Assembly: GCA_964030475.1 (NCBI GenBank)
Contig: CAXIPT010000001.1
Coordinates: 21,572,354-21,636,353 of the forward strand
Length of the DNA: 64,000 nt
Origin: Tethya wilhelma
Lineage: Eukaryota; Porifera; Demospongiae; Tethyida; Tethyidae
Reading direction: 5' to 3'
The translations under genes and the position numbers were made by a program. Each line of letters begins with the position of its first letter. Positions within the stretch are counted from its first letter, which is position 1. Shown here one piece after another: positions 1-10,521 of this stretch. The notes beneath the pieces are model-generated. The model was not told the origin of the DNA, did not search any database, and saw only the letters and a list, made by a program, of their open reading frames with translations.

Positions 1-632
1 AATAAGCCTAAACAAAAACTAGAAAGCTTTGAAACTTAGAGTATAAATTCATGTACTTCAATGTAGCCATCTTCTTGTAGATAGAGTTCAAAGGTCATCC
101 ACGTGGCATTAAACGCGCATGCGCATAAGCTGCTCTAGCAGCCAATGGTTGCTTCTCAGATAACTCAAGGGACTAACCAGTCTCTGATAGTCTCTTCACT
201 GTAGTGTTGAAAAAAGTGAAGGAACAAGTAGTAAAAATTTCAAAAAAATAAACAGTGTAGGAATGGGCAGTGCATTAAAAAGTATTGGAACAAGGAATGG
301 TCCCAATTTCGGCACATGACTATAGCTACTTCATTTTTGTGCCCAAGTCTTGGCTGGTAGTAATCTAATCATGCATGCTATACTTTATTCCACTTTTTAG
401 CCAAGTGATAAGATTGGCAGGAATTTGAACAATGTGATAAAAATTAATGTGATACTGATAAGCTATTCAAGTACAGATCATTCTTTGAACCAATAATAGC
501 TATATTATATGCATGAGGGATAAAAATGGAAATGAAGTAGTCATGTGCCGAAATTGGGACCATTCCTTGTTCCAATATACTTTTTAACGCACTGCCCATT
601 CCTACACTGCTTATTTTTTTTACTATACTTGT
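1..632 (-). mobile_element. Foldback MITE-like element, partial at window edge
   Basis: This is the first of several copies of one non-coding repeat family. Bases 224-322 and about 534-632 are inverted copies of each other (outer end CAAGTAGTAAAAATTT, inner part with GGAATGGGCAGTGC), forming a terminal hairpin of about 400 bases. Bases 1-223 are the family's internal part in reverse orientation and carry GCGCATGCGC near 115. The same modules recur at 17458-18414, 23253-25152 and 33110-33775. No coding capacity is visible, so this looks like a non-autonomous DNA transposon. The other end lies outside the window. Confidence 0.6.
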
Positions 633-689
633 AACAGTAACTATAGCAACTATAGTAGTTCTCTTAAAATTAATAGTCTAAGATTATAA

Positions 690-935
690 TAACTAAAATG
701 CGTGTCCCTTAGCTGCCATAATTACATTGTATTGTATGTAGAAAAGACTTCATATACAGACCAAAGATAAGTACTGTACTGTTTGGCATATATACTGGAA
801 TCATTGAATTGTGTTATAGGGGCAGAATGAGCGGAGTCCACATGCACTATTTGAAGTCAGGATCGTCGTCACTGTATCATCGGAGCTGAGAATCTGAGAC
901 AAACTGAATCAAGAAACACACAATAATTTGTATAC
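690..935 (-). pseudogene. Decayed copy of the NIPBL-like terminal exon and 3' flank
   Basis: Bases 796-935 resemble 6825-6965, which hold the last exon of the NIPBL-like gene on the minus strand, but with small indels that break the Asp/Ser-rich reading frame. Bases 690-795 match the adjacent 3' flank (6630-6725) in inverted orientation, so this copy also suffered a local inversion. It marks the left edge of a duplicated unit that also carries the countin-like gene. Confidence 0.6.
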
Positions 936-1202
936 AATGGCTGGTGTCTATACATAGCTACCAAGTGTCACATGATGTCACTATATTGTCAAAAATTATA
1001 GTAAAAATAGTAGCTGTTCATGTGTGAACCATTTATGGAGGCATTAACTTATGGTTGCACAATAGAGTCTATAATACTGTTACTGTACTATAATACTACG
1101 TAACTCTAACTGCACTGTGCATGCCGGGAACAATTTTACAGTAACATATCAGTTAGTTTAGTATATGTAGCTACCTATAGAGAATGAACAGTTGATGACA
1201 AT

Positions 1203-2394
1203 ATGAAGGTATACATGCATGGACTGATCATGACTGGCATATTATTTTGAATGTGGCCTGATTCAGCAAGGTCTTTTTAAAATACAGTTTGTACCAACTC
1301 TTGGACAAGTGCTAGTCTTCTCAGGTATATCACTCTTTCTCTCTAGTACTGTGAAAAGTATAATCATGGCTCAGAAGACACAACTGGAGGAGAGTATTTG
1401 TGAGGAGTGTGCTGATATGATATTTGAGTGTGAGTTTACAATGAGGGATATTATTGGTAAGAGAAACATACAAATCATCATTCAATTAGCTAGCTATATA
1501 TATACCATGCAGTAATTATTTGTACGTCCTTATGCCTGCACATGCAAGCTGACGAAGGGGCTTCTACTTGCGATCAACTTTGTCAGGCTCTCTACAATCA
1601 AACAGGGAACAAACAGTACCTTCAGACCTGCAACACAATATGTCGTAAAGTGGGTATTAAAAACATAACAAGTGCCATTGAAAAGTAAGATACGACTGAG
1701 ACTGCATATGGCCATGCAGCTAATTATTATATAAATCTATAATGGTTAACGCCACATATAATTCACTGTTTTGCAGTGGTGGTTACGATCCTTATAACTT
1801 CTGTAAACTCACAAATGCCTGTGAGAAGGAACCATATGGAGATGCAGAAATTGTCTCAATAAAAATACCTTCAATAATCAAACGTGGTAAATCAACGCAC
1901 ATAATTATAATATAATAATTATTATAGGACATTCTGCTGCATGCATGTGTATAATATTAATATTCATATAGGAGAACATTTCAATGTGACTATGACCTAT
2001 AAAACCATCAGTGGTACAAGTGCCGGAAAAGCCACCATTTCTCTCTACCCACCACTTGCACCAGTAAATTCAACCTCACTTGATGCTAAACCTCCAGGTG
2101 ACTATACAATTACTTGGTATTACAATGTCATAGCCACATTCGTCGACCCTAACTGTACTGAACACAAGACAGCTAAGTGCTGGGAATGGCCTCTTGGAGA
2201 GTACGATGTACTAATCAGTATGTAAAGCAATTTCATTTTATTAAGTTGTTTGTATGCATATTACAGTCAGACTCAATAACTGTGTCTTAATACTATACAC
2301 AGTTCTCTGTAGTGGAGACTGTCTTACGGACCAACCAAACAACTTTTTCTATGATATTGGAGAGGATAAGTTCACTGTCATCAAGGGCGACTAA
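1203..2394 (+). CDS. Countin-like secreted saposin B-domain protein, copy 1
   Basis: A six-exon gene reconstructed by hand: 1203-1208, 1288-1456, 1549-1684, 1777-1886, 1972-2217 and 2303-2394. All introns are GT-AG, about 80-92 bases, and phases stay in register, giving 252 residues. The start ATGAAG followed by a donor is conserved in copy 2. Exon 2 encodes a hydrophobic signal-like segment, then the saposin B pattern begins (CEEC, a third Cys, then CDQLC and CNTIC in exon 3). After a YDPYNFC segment there is a beta-sandwich-like C-terminal domain with NxT sites and a Cys pair. The saposin B plus C-terminal domain order is that of Dictyostelium countin, a secreted group-size factor. Here only the family is supported, not the function. 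The tiny first coding exon is the least certain part. Confidence 0.72.
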
Positions 2395-2682
2395 TATATT
2401 AAAATTTAATTGCATTTTACAACAAGAGTATATACTATTATAACATTATGCATGTACATGAATTATAGTGCATACATATATTCAGTGTAATAGAGGGACA
2501 TGACTATAATGTAATAATTAAATCAATGGAAAAAGTTATCTATAAAAATCCTACAAAATGCTATTAATTTTATTAATTAGTATGCATGATATATAATGAC
2601 ACCATCATAACAGTAACTGTTGCTCTTTATGTCGTCTAATTGTCACAATGTCATAATAGTGTGAAACTATGATCATCATACG
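2395..2682. other. Intergenic, no gene seen
   Basis: This AT-rich 3' flank of countin-like copy 1 is similar to 6108-6395 behind copy 2. I see no ORF, RNA gene or repeat beyond that duplication. Confidence 0.5.
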
Positions 2683-3105
2683 TACGGTAGTACGTATAGT
2701 AGGAATGGGCCGAGTGTCCCATAGACACAATATATACAAAATGTTGGTCACTATAAAAATCTAGCCAAACAAAATTAGGCCTTCAAAGTTGCTGAGAGGC
2801 TCTCACTGACAGAATACCAACTGTATGCAAGGCCTAAGACTCACAAAAACTTTCCTCAGCACTCGTAGAGAGCGCTAGTGGGAAGCCACCATAGTGCCAC
2901 TTTTGTTCCGCTACGTACTTACTTACATACTTCCTAACTGACTTACTTGAATTGAAAAGGATTTCCAGAGAACCAGAATGTGTTGAGCTAACTTTGACAG
3001 CACAAAGTAAGTTCTTTTAATGGGTACATTCCTTGATACTCGTTTTCATCTTAAATAGGCCTAAACAAAAACTCAAAGGTTTTAAACTTAGTGTATAAAT
3101 TCATG
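2683..3105 (-). mobile_element. Foldback-family element fragment
   Basis: The fragment begins with CGTACGGTAGTACGTATAG followed by GGAATGGGCC, the distal end of the family. The paralogous flank near 6386 lacks it and reads straight through, so 6360-6400 is an empty-site comparison showing the insertion. The copy is broken at 3105 by a second element (3106-3705). Confidence 0.6.
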
Positions 3106-3705
3106 TCTCATCCCCAGACCCCACCCCTTCTCCAACTTGTCCAAGGAGAAAGAGGGTCTGGTATCTTTTGAGCGCGGATTTCCCGGTTGTGCTGAGTCAG
3201 CAGTGAAACTGGATGTCATGTGACGAGTGTGTGTGTCTGTGTAGAAACGTACTCTGAACAAGCTAGGAGCAGAGCTAGCTCTATTATAAATCTGGTGTGC
3301 GTGTGTAGGGAGCCAATCACTAGAGCCGCCTGGTCAACTAGATAATTTACAATATCTGATTGCTTACCAGATCCATCCTGGCTTTAATTTTATAGACCAA
3401 TTAGCACGATCTACTTTTTCACTAGTAAAACTCTTCTGTAAGCGATTCTATACTTCTATAAAATCTTTGAGACGTTCTGTTATAAGCGATTCACGCAAAG
3501 CTAAGTTCCCCGATCACTGCATTGAGACATCTCGAGTCTCGTGAGGTATGCAATTGAAAGGATGACTTTCACGTGAAAACTCGAATGCTGCAATCTGATT
3601 GGTAGTTGCGTTTTTAAGACTGCTGACTCAGCACAACAGGGAAATCGCTCAAAAGATACCAGACCCTCTTTCTCCTTGGAGAAGAGGTGGGGTCTGGGGA
3701 CGAGA
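3106..3705. mobile_element. Terminal-inverted-repeat element, about 600 bp
   Basis: The left end (TCTCATCCCCAGACC...) and right end (...GGTCTGGGGACGAGA) form inverted repeats of about 100 bases, including AAAGAGGGTCTGGTATCTTT and CTGACTCAGCA on both arms. The interior has no ORF. It is nested in the foldback copy. I found no clean target duplication, unlike the related-looking elements at 50070 and 60281, so its boundaries are approximate. Confidence 0.65.
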
Positions 3706-3997
3706 CTAGTATACGTGGGGATTCAATGACGAATGTTCAGTATAACGTTCTTGAGCTCTCTAAACTCTCTCTAGTACCGAGCTAGGACCTAACTTCACAG
3801 AACTGTTCTTACTTAGCATCCGGCTCGAAGGACCATTAAATGATGAGTCCCTTGCTCGGATTCACACAGATTTTAAGAGACGCATGCCACATGCTACTTG
3901 ACAAAACCAGCAATCAAATTCTAAATTATACGAAAAGTAATTTTACAATAAGTAACTAGAATGATGTAATGATCGATACAAGAAACGAAGACTCAAC
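3706..3997. other. Unassigned intergenic sequence
   Basis: I see no coding frame, RNA gene or clear repeat here. Similarity to the 3' flank of the NIPBL-like gene resumes near 3998. Confidence 0.4.
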
Positions 3998-4262
3998 ATA
4001 CACATAGGAAGTACAACACATAGTATGCCAAACTGTATATACAGTATTGATCTTAAGTCTATACAAAGTCTTTCTACATACAATACAATGTAATTATGGC
4101 AGTTACAAGGGATACACATTTTAGTATTATAACTTATTTTAAATAAAATATACTGTTATAATTGTACATCTGCCGGTATATACAATTAGATTAGAAAATA
4201 AAATTAATACTAGAGCAGCCACTGAACATACTTGGGGCAGAATGAGNATAGCTCCGTCTCTT
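3998..4262 (-). pseudogene. Second remnant of the NIPBL-like 3' end
   Basis: Bases 3998-4246 match 6600-6875, the 3' flank and tail of the NIPBL-like terminal exon. The match stops at the single N at 4247, where unrelated sequence begins, so the remnant ends at a probable contig join. With 690-935 and 6741 onward this makes three copies of this flank, each beside or between countin-like genes. Confidence 0.5.
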
Positions 4263-4892
4263 TAACCCCACTCACATGCACACCAACCCCACATTTAAAC
4301 ATGCACCCTATATATTGATTGATGCATGGACTTAATTTGGAGACAAGTCTATTTGTTTGCCATTGCCTAGCAACCAAAGTTTTTGATAAGCTATAATTGC
4401 AGGTTAGTGGCTGGGTGAAGGTGACAATAGAGTAGCTATATATAGGGGTCACAGGGGGTCAATGGCAAACAAAATAGTTGCATGCCCTTAAGTGTGCAGC
4501 ACTCGACCATGCATAGAGTGCTGCCCACTTAAGGATGTAACTATAATTTGGTATTCACTCAAAATAATGCATGCATGCATGTGTAGTATAAAATATTATA
4601 ATTATACAATGGCTGGTGTCTATTCATAGTTACCAAGTGTCATAAGATGTCACAATTGTCAAAAATTATAGCAAAAAATATTATAGTAACTGTTGTTGTG
4701 TGAACCATTTATGGAGGCATTGACTTATGATTGACAATAGAGTTTATACTGTTACTGTACTATATACTATGCAATTACCTTTGAACTGTGCATGCATGCA
4801 GGCATTGCAGGGAACAATTTACAGTAACATTATCAGTTGGTTTAGTATATGTTGCAGTAGCTACATAGAGAACAAAAACAGTTGATGACAAT
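4248..4892. other. Upstream region of countin-like copy 2
   Basis: From about 4605 this matches 935-1200 upstream of copy 1, so the promoter region was duplicated with the gene. Bases 4470-4540 contain a short inverted repeat around AGTGTGCAGCACTCGACCA. I see no gene in 4248-4600. Confidence 0.45.
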
Positions 4893-6107
4893 ATGAAGGT
4901 ATATGCATGCACAGACTGATCATGACTGGCATAATATGAATGTGGCCTGATTCAAGGACTTTTAAAAATACAGTTTGTACCAACTCTTGGACAAGTGCTA
5001 GTCTTCTCAGGTATATCACTCTTTCTCTCTAGTACTATGAAAAGAATAATCATGGCTCAGAAGACACAACTTGCCATGGAGGAGAGTATTTGTGAGGAGT
5101 GTGCTGATATGATATTTGAGTGTGAGATTACAATGAGGGATATTATTGGTAAGAGAAACATATATACATGCAAATCCATCATTTAGTTAGCTAGCTATAC
5201 CATGCAGTAATTATTTGTACATCCTTATGCCTGCACAAGACGGAGGGGCTTCTACTTGTGATCAACTTTGTCAGGCTCTCTACAATCAGACTCGGAACAA
5301 ACAGTATCTTCAGACCTGCAACACACTATGTCACAAAGTGGGCATTAAAAACATAACAAGTGCTATTAAAAAGTAAGATACGACTGAGACTGCATATGGC
5401 CAGCTATATAATATAATTATTATATCAATCTATATGGTTAACGCCACATATAATTCACTATTGTGCAGTGGTGGTTACGATCCCTATAATTTCTGTAAAG
5501 TCACAAATGCCTGTGAAAAGGAACCATATGGAGATGCAGAAATTGTCTCAATAAAAATGCCTTCAGTAATCAAACGTGGTAAATCAACGTACATAATAAT
5601 AATTATAGGACATTCATTTATAGGACATTCTGCTGCATGTATATAATATTAATATAATGAATATTAGGAGAACATTTCAACGTGACTATGACCTATAAAA
5701 CCGTCAGTGGTACAAGTGCTGGAAAAACTATCATTTCTCTCTTCCCACCACTTGCGTTAGAGCCTCGCCCACCAGTAAATTCAACATCACTCGATGCTAA
5801 ACCTCCGGGTGACTATACAATCACTTGGTATTACATAGCCACATACGTCGACCCTAACTGTACTGAACACAAGACAGCTAAGTGCTGGGAGTGGCCTCTT
5901 GGAGAGTACAATGTACAAATCTGTAAGTAAAGCACTAGCTTCCATCTTATTGAGTTGTTTGTATGCATAATTATTACAGTCAGGCTCAATAATTGTGTTT
6001 TAATACTATACACAGTTCTCTGCAGTGGAGACTGTCTCATGGACAAACCAAAAAACTTTTTCTATGATGTTGGAGAGGATAAATTCACTGTTATCAAGGG
6101 CGACTAA
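4893..6107 (+). CDS. Countin-like secreted saposin B-domain protein, copy 2
   Basis: A tandem duplicate of 1203-2394 with the same six-exon structure: 4893-4898, 4974-5148, 5240-5372, 5469-5578, 5668-5922 and 6016-6107. Phases are consistent, giving 256 residues. Differences from copy 1 are mostly substitutions, plus small in-frame changes, for example two extra residues before the first saposin Cys and extra residues in the Pro-rich stretch of exon 5. All saposin cysteines and the C-terminal Cys pair are kept, so both copies look functional. The frame is intact in both while the introns have drifted, which supports selection on protein. Confidence 0.72.
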
Positions 6108-6740
6108 TATATTAAAAATTACATTTTACAACAAGAGTATAATAATAAAATACATTATGTATGTACATGCATTACATTCAGTGTAATAGAGGGACATAAC
6201 TATAATAATGTAATAATTGAAATTAAATGAAAAAAATTATCTTTAAAAAAAAAACCTACAAAATTAATTTGTATGCATGATAATTAATATGTCATGCACC
6301 ATCATAATAACATTACAGAAAATGTTGCCCTTTATGTCATCTAATTGTCACAATGTCATAATATAATAGTGTGAAACTATGATCATCATAATAAGATTGT
6401 GCCTTGGATCTAATCAGTCTATGATTGAATTTTTGAAACCATGGAGATATAATAGCTATGCTGACAGAGCCTTATTGACTTGAATTTTTACCCATTTAAG
6501 AATCATGAAATAGTATATATATACTCACTCAGCATTTAATGACTGACAATTAAGCTCATCATAGACTGATACTATCATATACAAGCAAGATATAGCTCTT
6601 ATACACATAGGCAAGTAAGAATACAACACATAGTATGCCAAACTGTACAGTACTGATTTTAAGTCTATACAAAGTCTTTCTACATACAATACAATGTAAT
6701 TACAAGCTAGGGATACACATTTTAGTTATTATAACTTATT
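6108..6740. other. Duplicated intergenic flank
   Basis: Bases 6108-6395 are the counterpart of 2395-2682, without the foldback insertion. Bases 6600-6740 form the convergent 3' flank of the NIPBL-like gene. No gene is seen. Confidence 0.45.
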
Positions 6741-6997
6741 TTAGATAAAATATATTGTTATAATTGTACATCTACCAGTATATACAATTAGATTAGAAAA
6801 TAAAATTAATACTAGAGCAGCCACTGTACATACTATACAGGGATCATTGAATTGTGGTATAGGGGCAGAATGAGCATGCAGATCCAGTCCATATGCACTA
6901 GAGTCAGGATCGTCGTCACTGTCATCAGAACTATCTGAGACAAACTGAAACAAGGAACACACAATATTGTTGCAATCGTACATAACTACATGTGTGT

Positions 6998-7029
<32 letters not shown>

Positions 7030-8155
7030 GACAAATACCTGATTTTGCAGTCCTACTTCTTGGTGGTGGTGCTGTTCTTGCAAGTCCACGGTAGGTGGCT
7101 GGAGTGGTTCACTCTTGACTGCCGACTGGTGTTTAGCAGCTTGCTCCTGATCTGACCCCTCCTCACCCTCCTCGAATGGATCCAACTTGTTCATCAGCTT
7201 CTTGAACTGCACGTATATAGTTGAACACATAATTCAATAAATATTCCTATATATTGTTATCATCGCTAGACCATTTTCCCCCTACCCATGATCTGATCCC
7301 ATGAAAAGGGTCTCTCAGCACAGGTCACTGTTATAGGCAAGTACAGAAGCATAATGCATGTTGTGGTTCTTTTGTAAGTGGTTATGAAACCAAGCTGGGA
7401 ATTGTAATGATATTCATCAGTACCACAATCCACTTATCCTACAACCACACATGTAGTATATATAATACAGCCTGTACAGTAGCAGTGCCTAAGCCATGAT
7501 TGCTTTTGAGATTAAAAAATTAGTGCCCATCGTTTACAAGACCTCATGCACCTCCTGATCTACAACAAGGGGAAAAGGGTTTACCATAATTGCTATGTCA
7601 TGGCCATTTCTATATAATAATATGAATGGTGACTACACTCACATCGAGATACTGTGTGAGGTACTCCTCCTTGGTTCTCACTTGCCTCCTGCCACCAGCT
7701 AGTGATCTCACTCTTTAACTCACTCACCACTCGCTGGGGATCAAACACCATACCCATTCTACGAGACACTGCCTTGTCGTATGCCTTGACTGACTCCGTT
7801 GGAAAGTACTTCTGACATTTACTAGAGAGAGTGAGAAAACAAACAAACAAACATTATGCTGAACATGATTTCATATCAGTGCAAGACTACATGAAACAGT
7901 GTATGGGCACGACATAAGGATACCACATATAGCAATTGTAGGGAGTTGTATATTAAGTTTCGGCAAAATAACTGTTCAACTGGCAGAGACAAACCTATCA
8001 GAGAGCCCATAATTCTTTTTGAGGTGTTCTTTCAGTAGCAGCAAGAGGAAGCAACCATCTTTGTTGAGCTGAAGTGGAAGTAGTCTAAGAGTAACATACA
8101 CACAGAGTAAATTGACTGGTTCTAAATAGACATAGCCCAAGTCCACTGGATTCTT
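6741..8155 (-). CDS. NIPBL: NIPBL/Nipped-B/Scc2-like cohesin loader, C-terminal exons (partial)
   Basis: Four minus-strand exons with GT-AG borders: 8155-7995, 7821-7643, 7206-7039 and 6944-6741. The peptide contains LKEHLKKNYGLSDSKCQKY, then KAYDKAVSRR, then EEYLTQYLD joined to FKKLMNKLDPFEEGEE, followed by an acidic Ser/Asp-rich end. These match, in order, the C-terminal part of animal NIPBL (HLKNLCGFSDSKIQKY, YDKAINRKTG, QYLDFKLLMEHLDP), the Scc2 subunit that loads cohesin on chromatin. The second exon needs a +1 shift near 7680 to move from the YDKA frame to the YLTQYLD frame, so there is a frameshift, a sequencing error or an unseen splice. The upstream body of the gene is not on this strand nearby. 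Confidence 0.7.
6999..7028. repeat. (CA)n microsatellite in a NIPBL-like intron
   Basis: About 15 CA units lie between the last two exons of the NIPBL-like gene. They create spurious Cys/Val repeat ORFs on the minus strand. Confidence 0.9.
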
Positions 8156-8310
8156 CTAGAAACACAAAAGAAAAAAAAAAGAAAAAATAGCGTGTTTAAA
8201 TTGATGAACAGTTTTTTGGGGGCTGCAATGATGTATGTAGATAGAAGATACAATGTCATGTGATGAGTGCAATATATCAGGATGCTCCCAGTATTCACAA
8301 ACTACACAGT

Positions 8311-8480
8311 ACACTGTTAAAAATGGGGTGTATGGTAAACACCTTTTAGGGTGCTATACCTGTCATTATTGTGGGGCTCCCCTTGGGGTGTAATACAACA
8401 CCCTCAGGGTTTGTTGGCACACTTCAAAGGGTGCACCTTACACCTATTAGAAGTGTTTAATGCCACCTACAGAGGTGTGT
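8311..8480. repeat. Short interspersed repeat with ACACCC/GGGTGT motifs
   Basis: The repeat starts ACACTGTTAAAAATGGGGTG and contains repeated AGGGTG/ACACCC hairpin-like motifs. A second copy at 13218-13370 starts with the same ACACTGTTAAAAATG string, so this is a dispersed family. No coding frame is present. Confidence 0.55.
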
Positions 8481-9195
8481 AATGAGCAACTTGAGGTTAC
8501 AATGCATGCATACTGGTACTCACTTTAGGTACTATCCAATAGTAAACATATACATATGCTAATTGTTGTATACAAATTAGTTTTCAAAAGTAACAGTAAA
8601 CAATGATTGAACAGAGTTCCAACAAAATGAAATGACTATAAAAAGTATCCACAAATCAAATTTTCGAAGTGTGTTCACTAACTCAGTGTCCACAGCAAAT
8701 GCATTTTCATCAGGTGTTCTTTTTGATCCAATTTTCTAGGCATACAAAGTTTCTCCTCAGCATAATTTGCCTGCATGTAGTACATAATGACCAGTGGTGA
8801 AGGCACATCCAAATTAATGCACACTCAAAGTGTTAGCTATTTACACCCACCCACACACACACATATACACATGGCACACAATCAGAGACATAAGCATGTG
8901 CTGTGCATTGTATACATACACAAACAGGTACTAGAGAATAGCTAACACGTTTACATACACAAAACAATCTGCTTTACCTGCAGTGTCAATGGCTGTCATG
9001 CATGTCTTACTCTCTGGCTTGTCAAAGTTATGATGTAAGCTTGAAAGTTGCTTATAAGAGGCTGACTCAGGAGTGTTTCTTGTATGATCTAAACAAAGTA
9101 AATGACATGGAAGTAGCTAAATCAAATTTAATTGCGCTTATGACACAGCTTTCTCACCTCAAAGTGAAACACTAAGGTTTCCACTACCAATTGCT
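8481..9195. other. No confident gene; weak exon-like stretches
   Basis: On the minus strand, 9090-8980 is open between an acceptor-like TTGTTTAG and a donor GTAAAG. A further open stretch near 8790-8680 ends in a stop. Phases do not join convincingly and I recognise no protein, so no CDS is called. The rest is AT-rich intergenic sequence. Confidence 0.3.
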
Positions 9196-9509
9196 TCAAA
9201 GAGTCTTTAGTTTGATCCAGGAATTCTTTCTATACACTTCTTTACTTCTTTGGTAAGTTTGGAAGTAGCAGCACAAGCTTAGAAGACTCAACAAGACAAC
9301 AGGGAGTGTTTCTTGAGCTCTACACAAAGTGATAGATATGATACAACACATGCAAATCAGGGTTTGCTACCAAGACAAGCTATTGTTTCTCACCTTAATG
9401 ATCCATGACTTAAGTTGGCCTTGTTGACCATCACAGCTACCTCCTTTTTACATAGATAGTCTATGGTAGCGTTCTTTTTTGAGTTTTGTCCAAGACTCTC
9501 TGTCTCCAT
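9196..9509 (-). CDS. Possible small two-exon gene, unknown product
   Basis: Exon 1 runs from ATG at 9509 to 9394 and ends at a GTGAGA donor. Exon 2 runs from 9319 after TTTGTGTAG to a TGA at 9196-9198. The join keeps phase and gives 79 residues: a polar N-terminal half (starting METESLGQNSKK) and a Leu-rich segment followed by a basic end. I do not recognise it. A palindrome and a CRE-like TGACGTCA lie about 30-60 bases upstream, which favours a real transcription start. It could equally be a first exon of a longer gene or chance. Confidence 0.3.
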
Positions 9510-9540
9510 TTTTTTTGACAACTTGATTTAACACTTGTGC

Positions 9541-9567
9541 TACTGAGCATGCTCAGTAATGACGTCA
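9541..9567. promoter_or_regulatory. Candidate promoter motifs: 18-bp palindrome and CRE-like site
   Basis: TACTGAGCATGCTCAGTA (9541-9558) is a perfect palindrome and is followed by TGACGTCA (9560-9567), the full CRE consensus bound by CREB/ATF-type bZIP factors. It sits just upstream of the minus-strand ATG at 9509. The regulatory role is inferred from position and motif only. Confidence 0.35.
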
Positions 9568-9839
9568 TTCTTTAGAGAGCAATGCAAAAACAAGTTGAAG
9601 GTCAAGGTGCATAGACAAATAACAGCTCGCGCTCTATCTTCACTGATAGGCCTGTCAGCCTATGCAATTTTGGATCTAGACTAGTATGAGAAACTACCAA
9701 CAAGCTTGGTAGGTCCATGCACTAAAAGTGCTTGACTTAGCCGTTTCTGGAGCTCCGAGTCTATGCATCAAATTATGATTATGAGTCAAATTAGTCTGAA
9801 TGCATATGTATAGTCATGTCTAGTGTCATGTTTACAGTT

Positions 9840-10139
9840 TGATGGGTATATTGGGGTATGTTTGTCATTTGGTCCTAGCGAACCAGTTTGGTGTCATCGT
9901 CACATGAGATACGAGTTCTTTATACAGCAGCTATTGGATTCAGTTGTATTTGAGTATCTTTTTAGACATTGTAAGCTCACAGTTTGTGCGTAGACAGTCA
10001 AAATTGTTCAGTATAGGTGTACTTTGATGTGTATAATGAGGTGTGTGTGTCATTTGGTCGTGGCGACCCAGTTTTGGTGTCATCGTCACGTGAGATACGA
10101 GTTCTACAGCAGCTATTGGATTCGGTTGTATTTGAGTAC
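9840..10139 (+). repeat. Two tandem copies of a ~120-bp exon-like segment
   Basis: Bases 9840-9955 and 10015-10139 are similar copies containing GTCATTTGGTC, GTGTCATCGTCAC and GCAGCTATTGGATT. In the second copy the plus frame is open (ending LLDSVVFEY). The first has indels. The second copy stops exactly at the N at 10140. It may be a duplicated exon of an unidentified gene or a non-coding repeat. Confidence 0.4.
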
Positions 10140-10468
10140 NACCTGTTATATATAGTGATAATTAAATTCTTGTGGCAAGTTAACACATTATGCATCAAAG
10201 GTGATATCCCCCCACCACTTTCCTGTTTACTGGCATGCAAGGTACATAGAGTATAGTATTGGCCCACTGGAGATGTATATATTTACCTCAGGAAGTGATG
10301 ACCTAGCTGTGGTGTGGGGAAAGTGGATAATATCATCTTTGATGCATGACCACACCAGTATACATAACACATACCTTTGAGCCAGAAAGGTTAACTGTCA
10401 GGTTAAAAAATTTGAAAGTTTGCCCTGTAGATAAATTTATATTTACGAATTTAAATTTGATGGTATAG

Positions 10469-10470
<2 letters not shown>

Positions 10471-10519
<49 letters not shown>
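10471..10519. repeat. (TG)n microsatellite
   Basis: About 24 TG units in otherwise AT-rich sequence. Confidence 0.9.

Positions 10520-10521
<2 letters not shown>

Noticed and set aside
1309..1515. Starting the countin-like gene at the GTG of 1309
   Set aside because: The frame extends upstream to a good acceptor at 1287 and joins in phase to ATGAAG with a donor at 1203-1208; the same holds in copy 2, so the GTG is internal.
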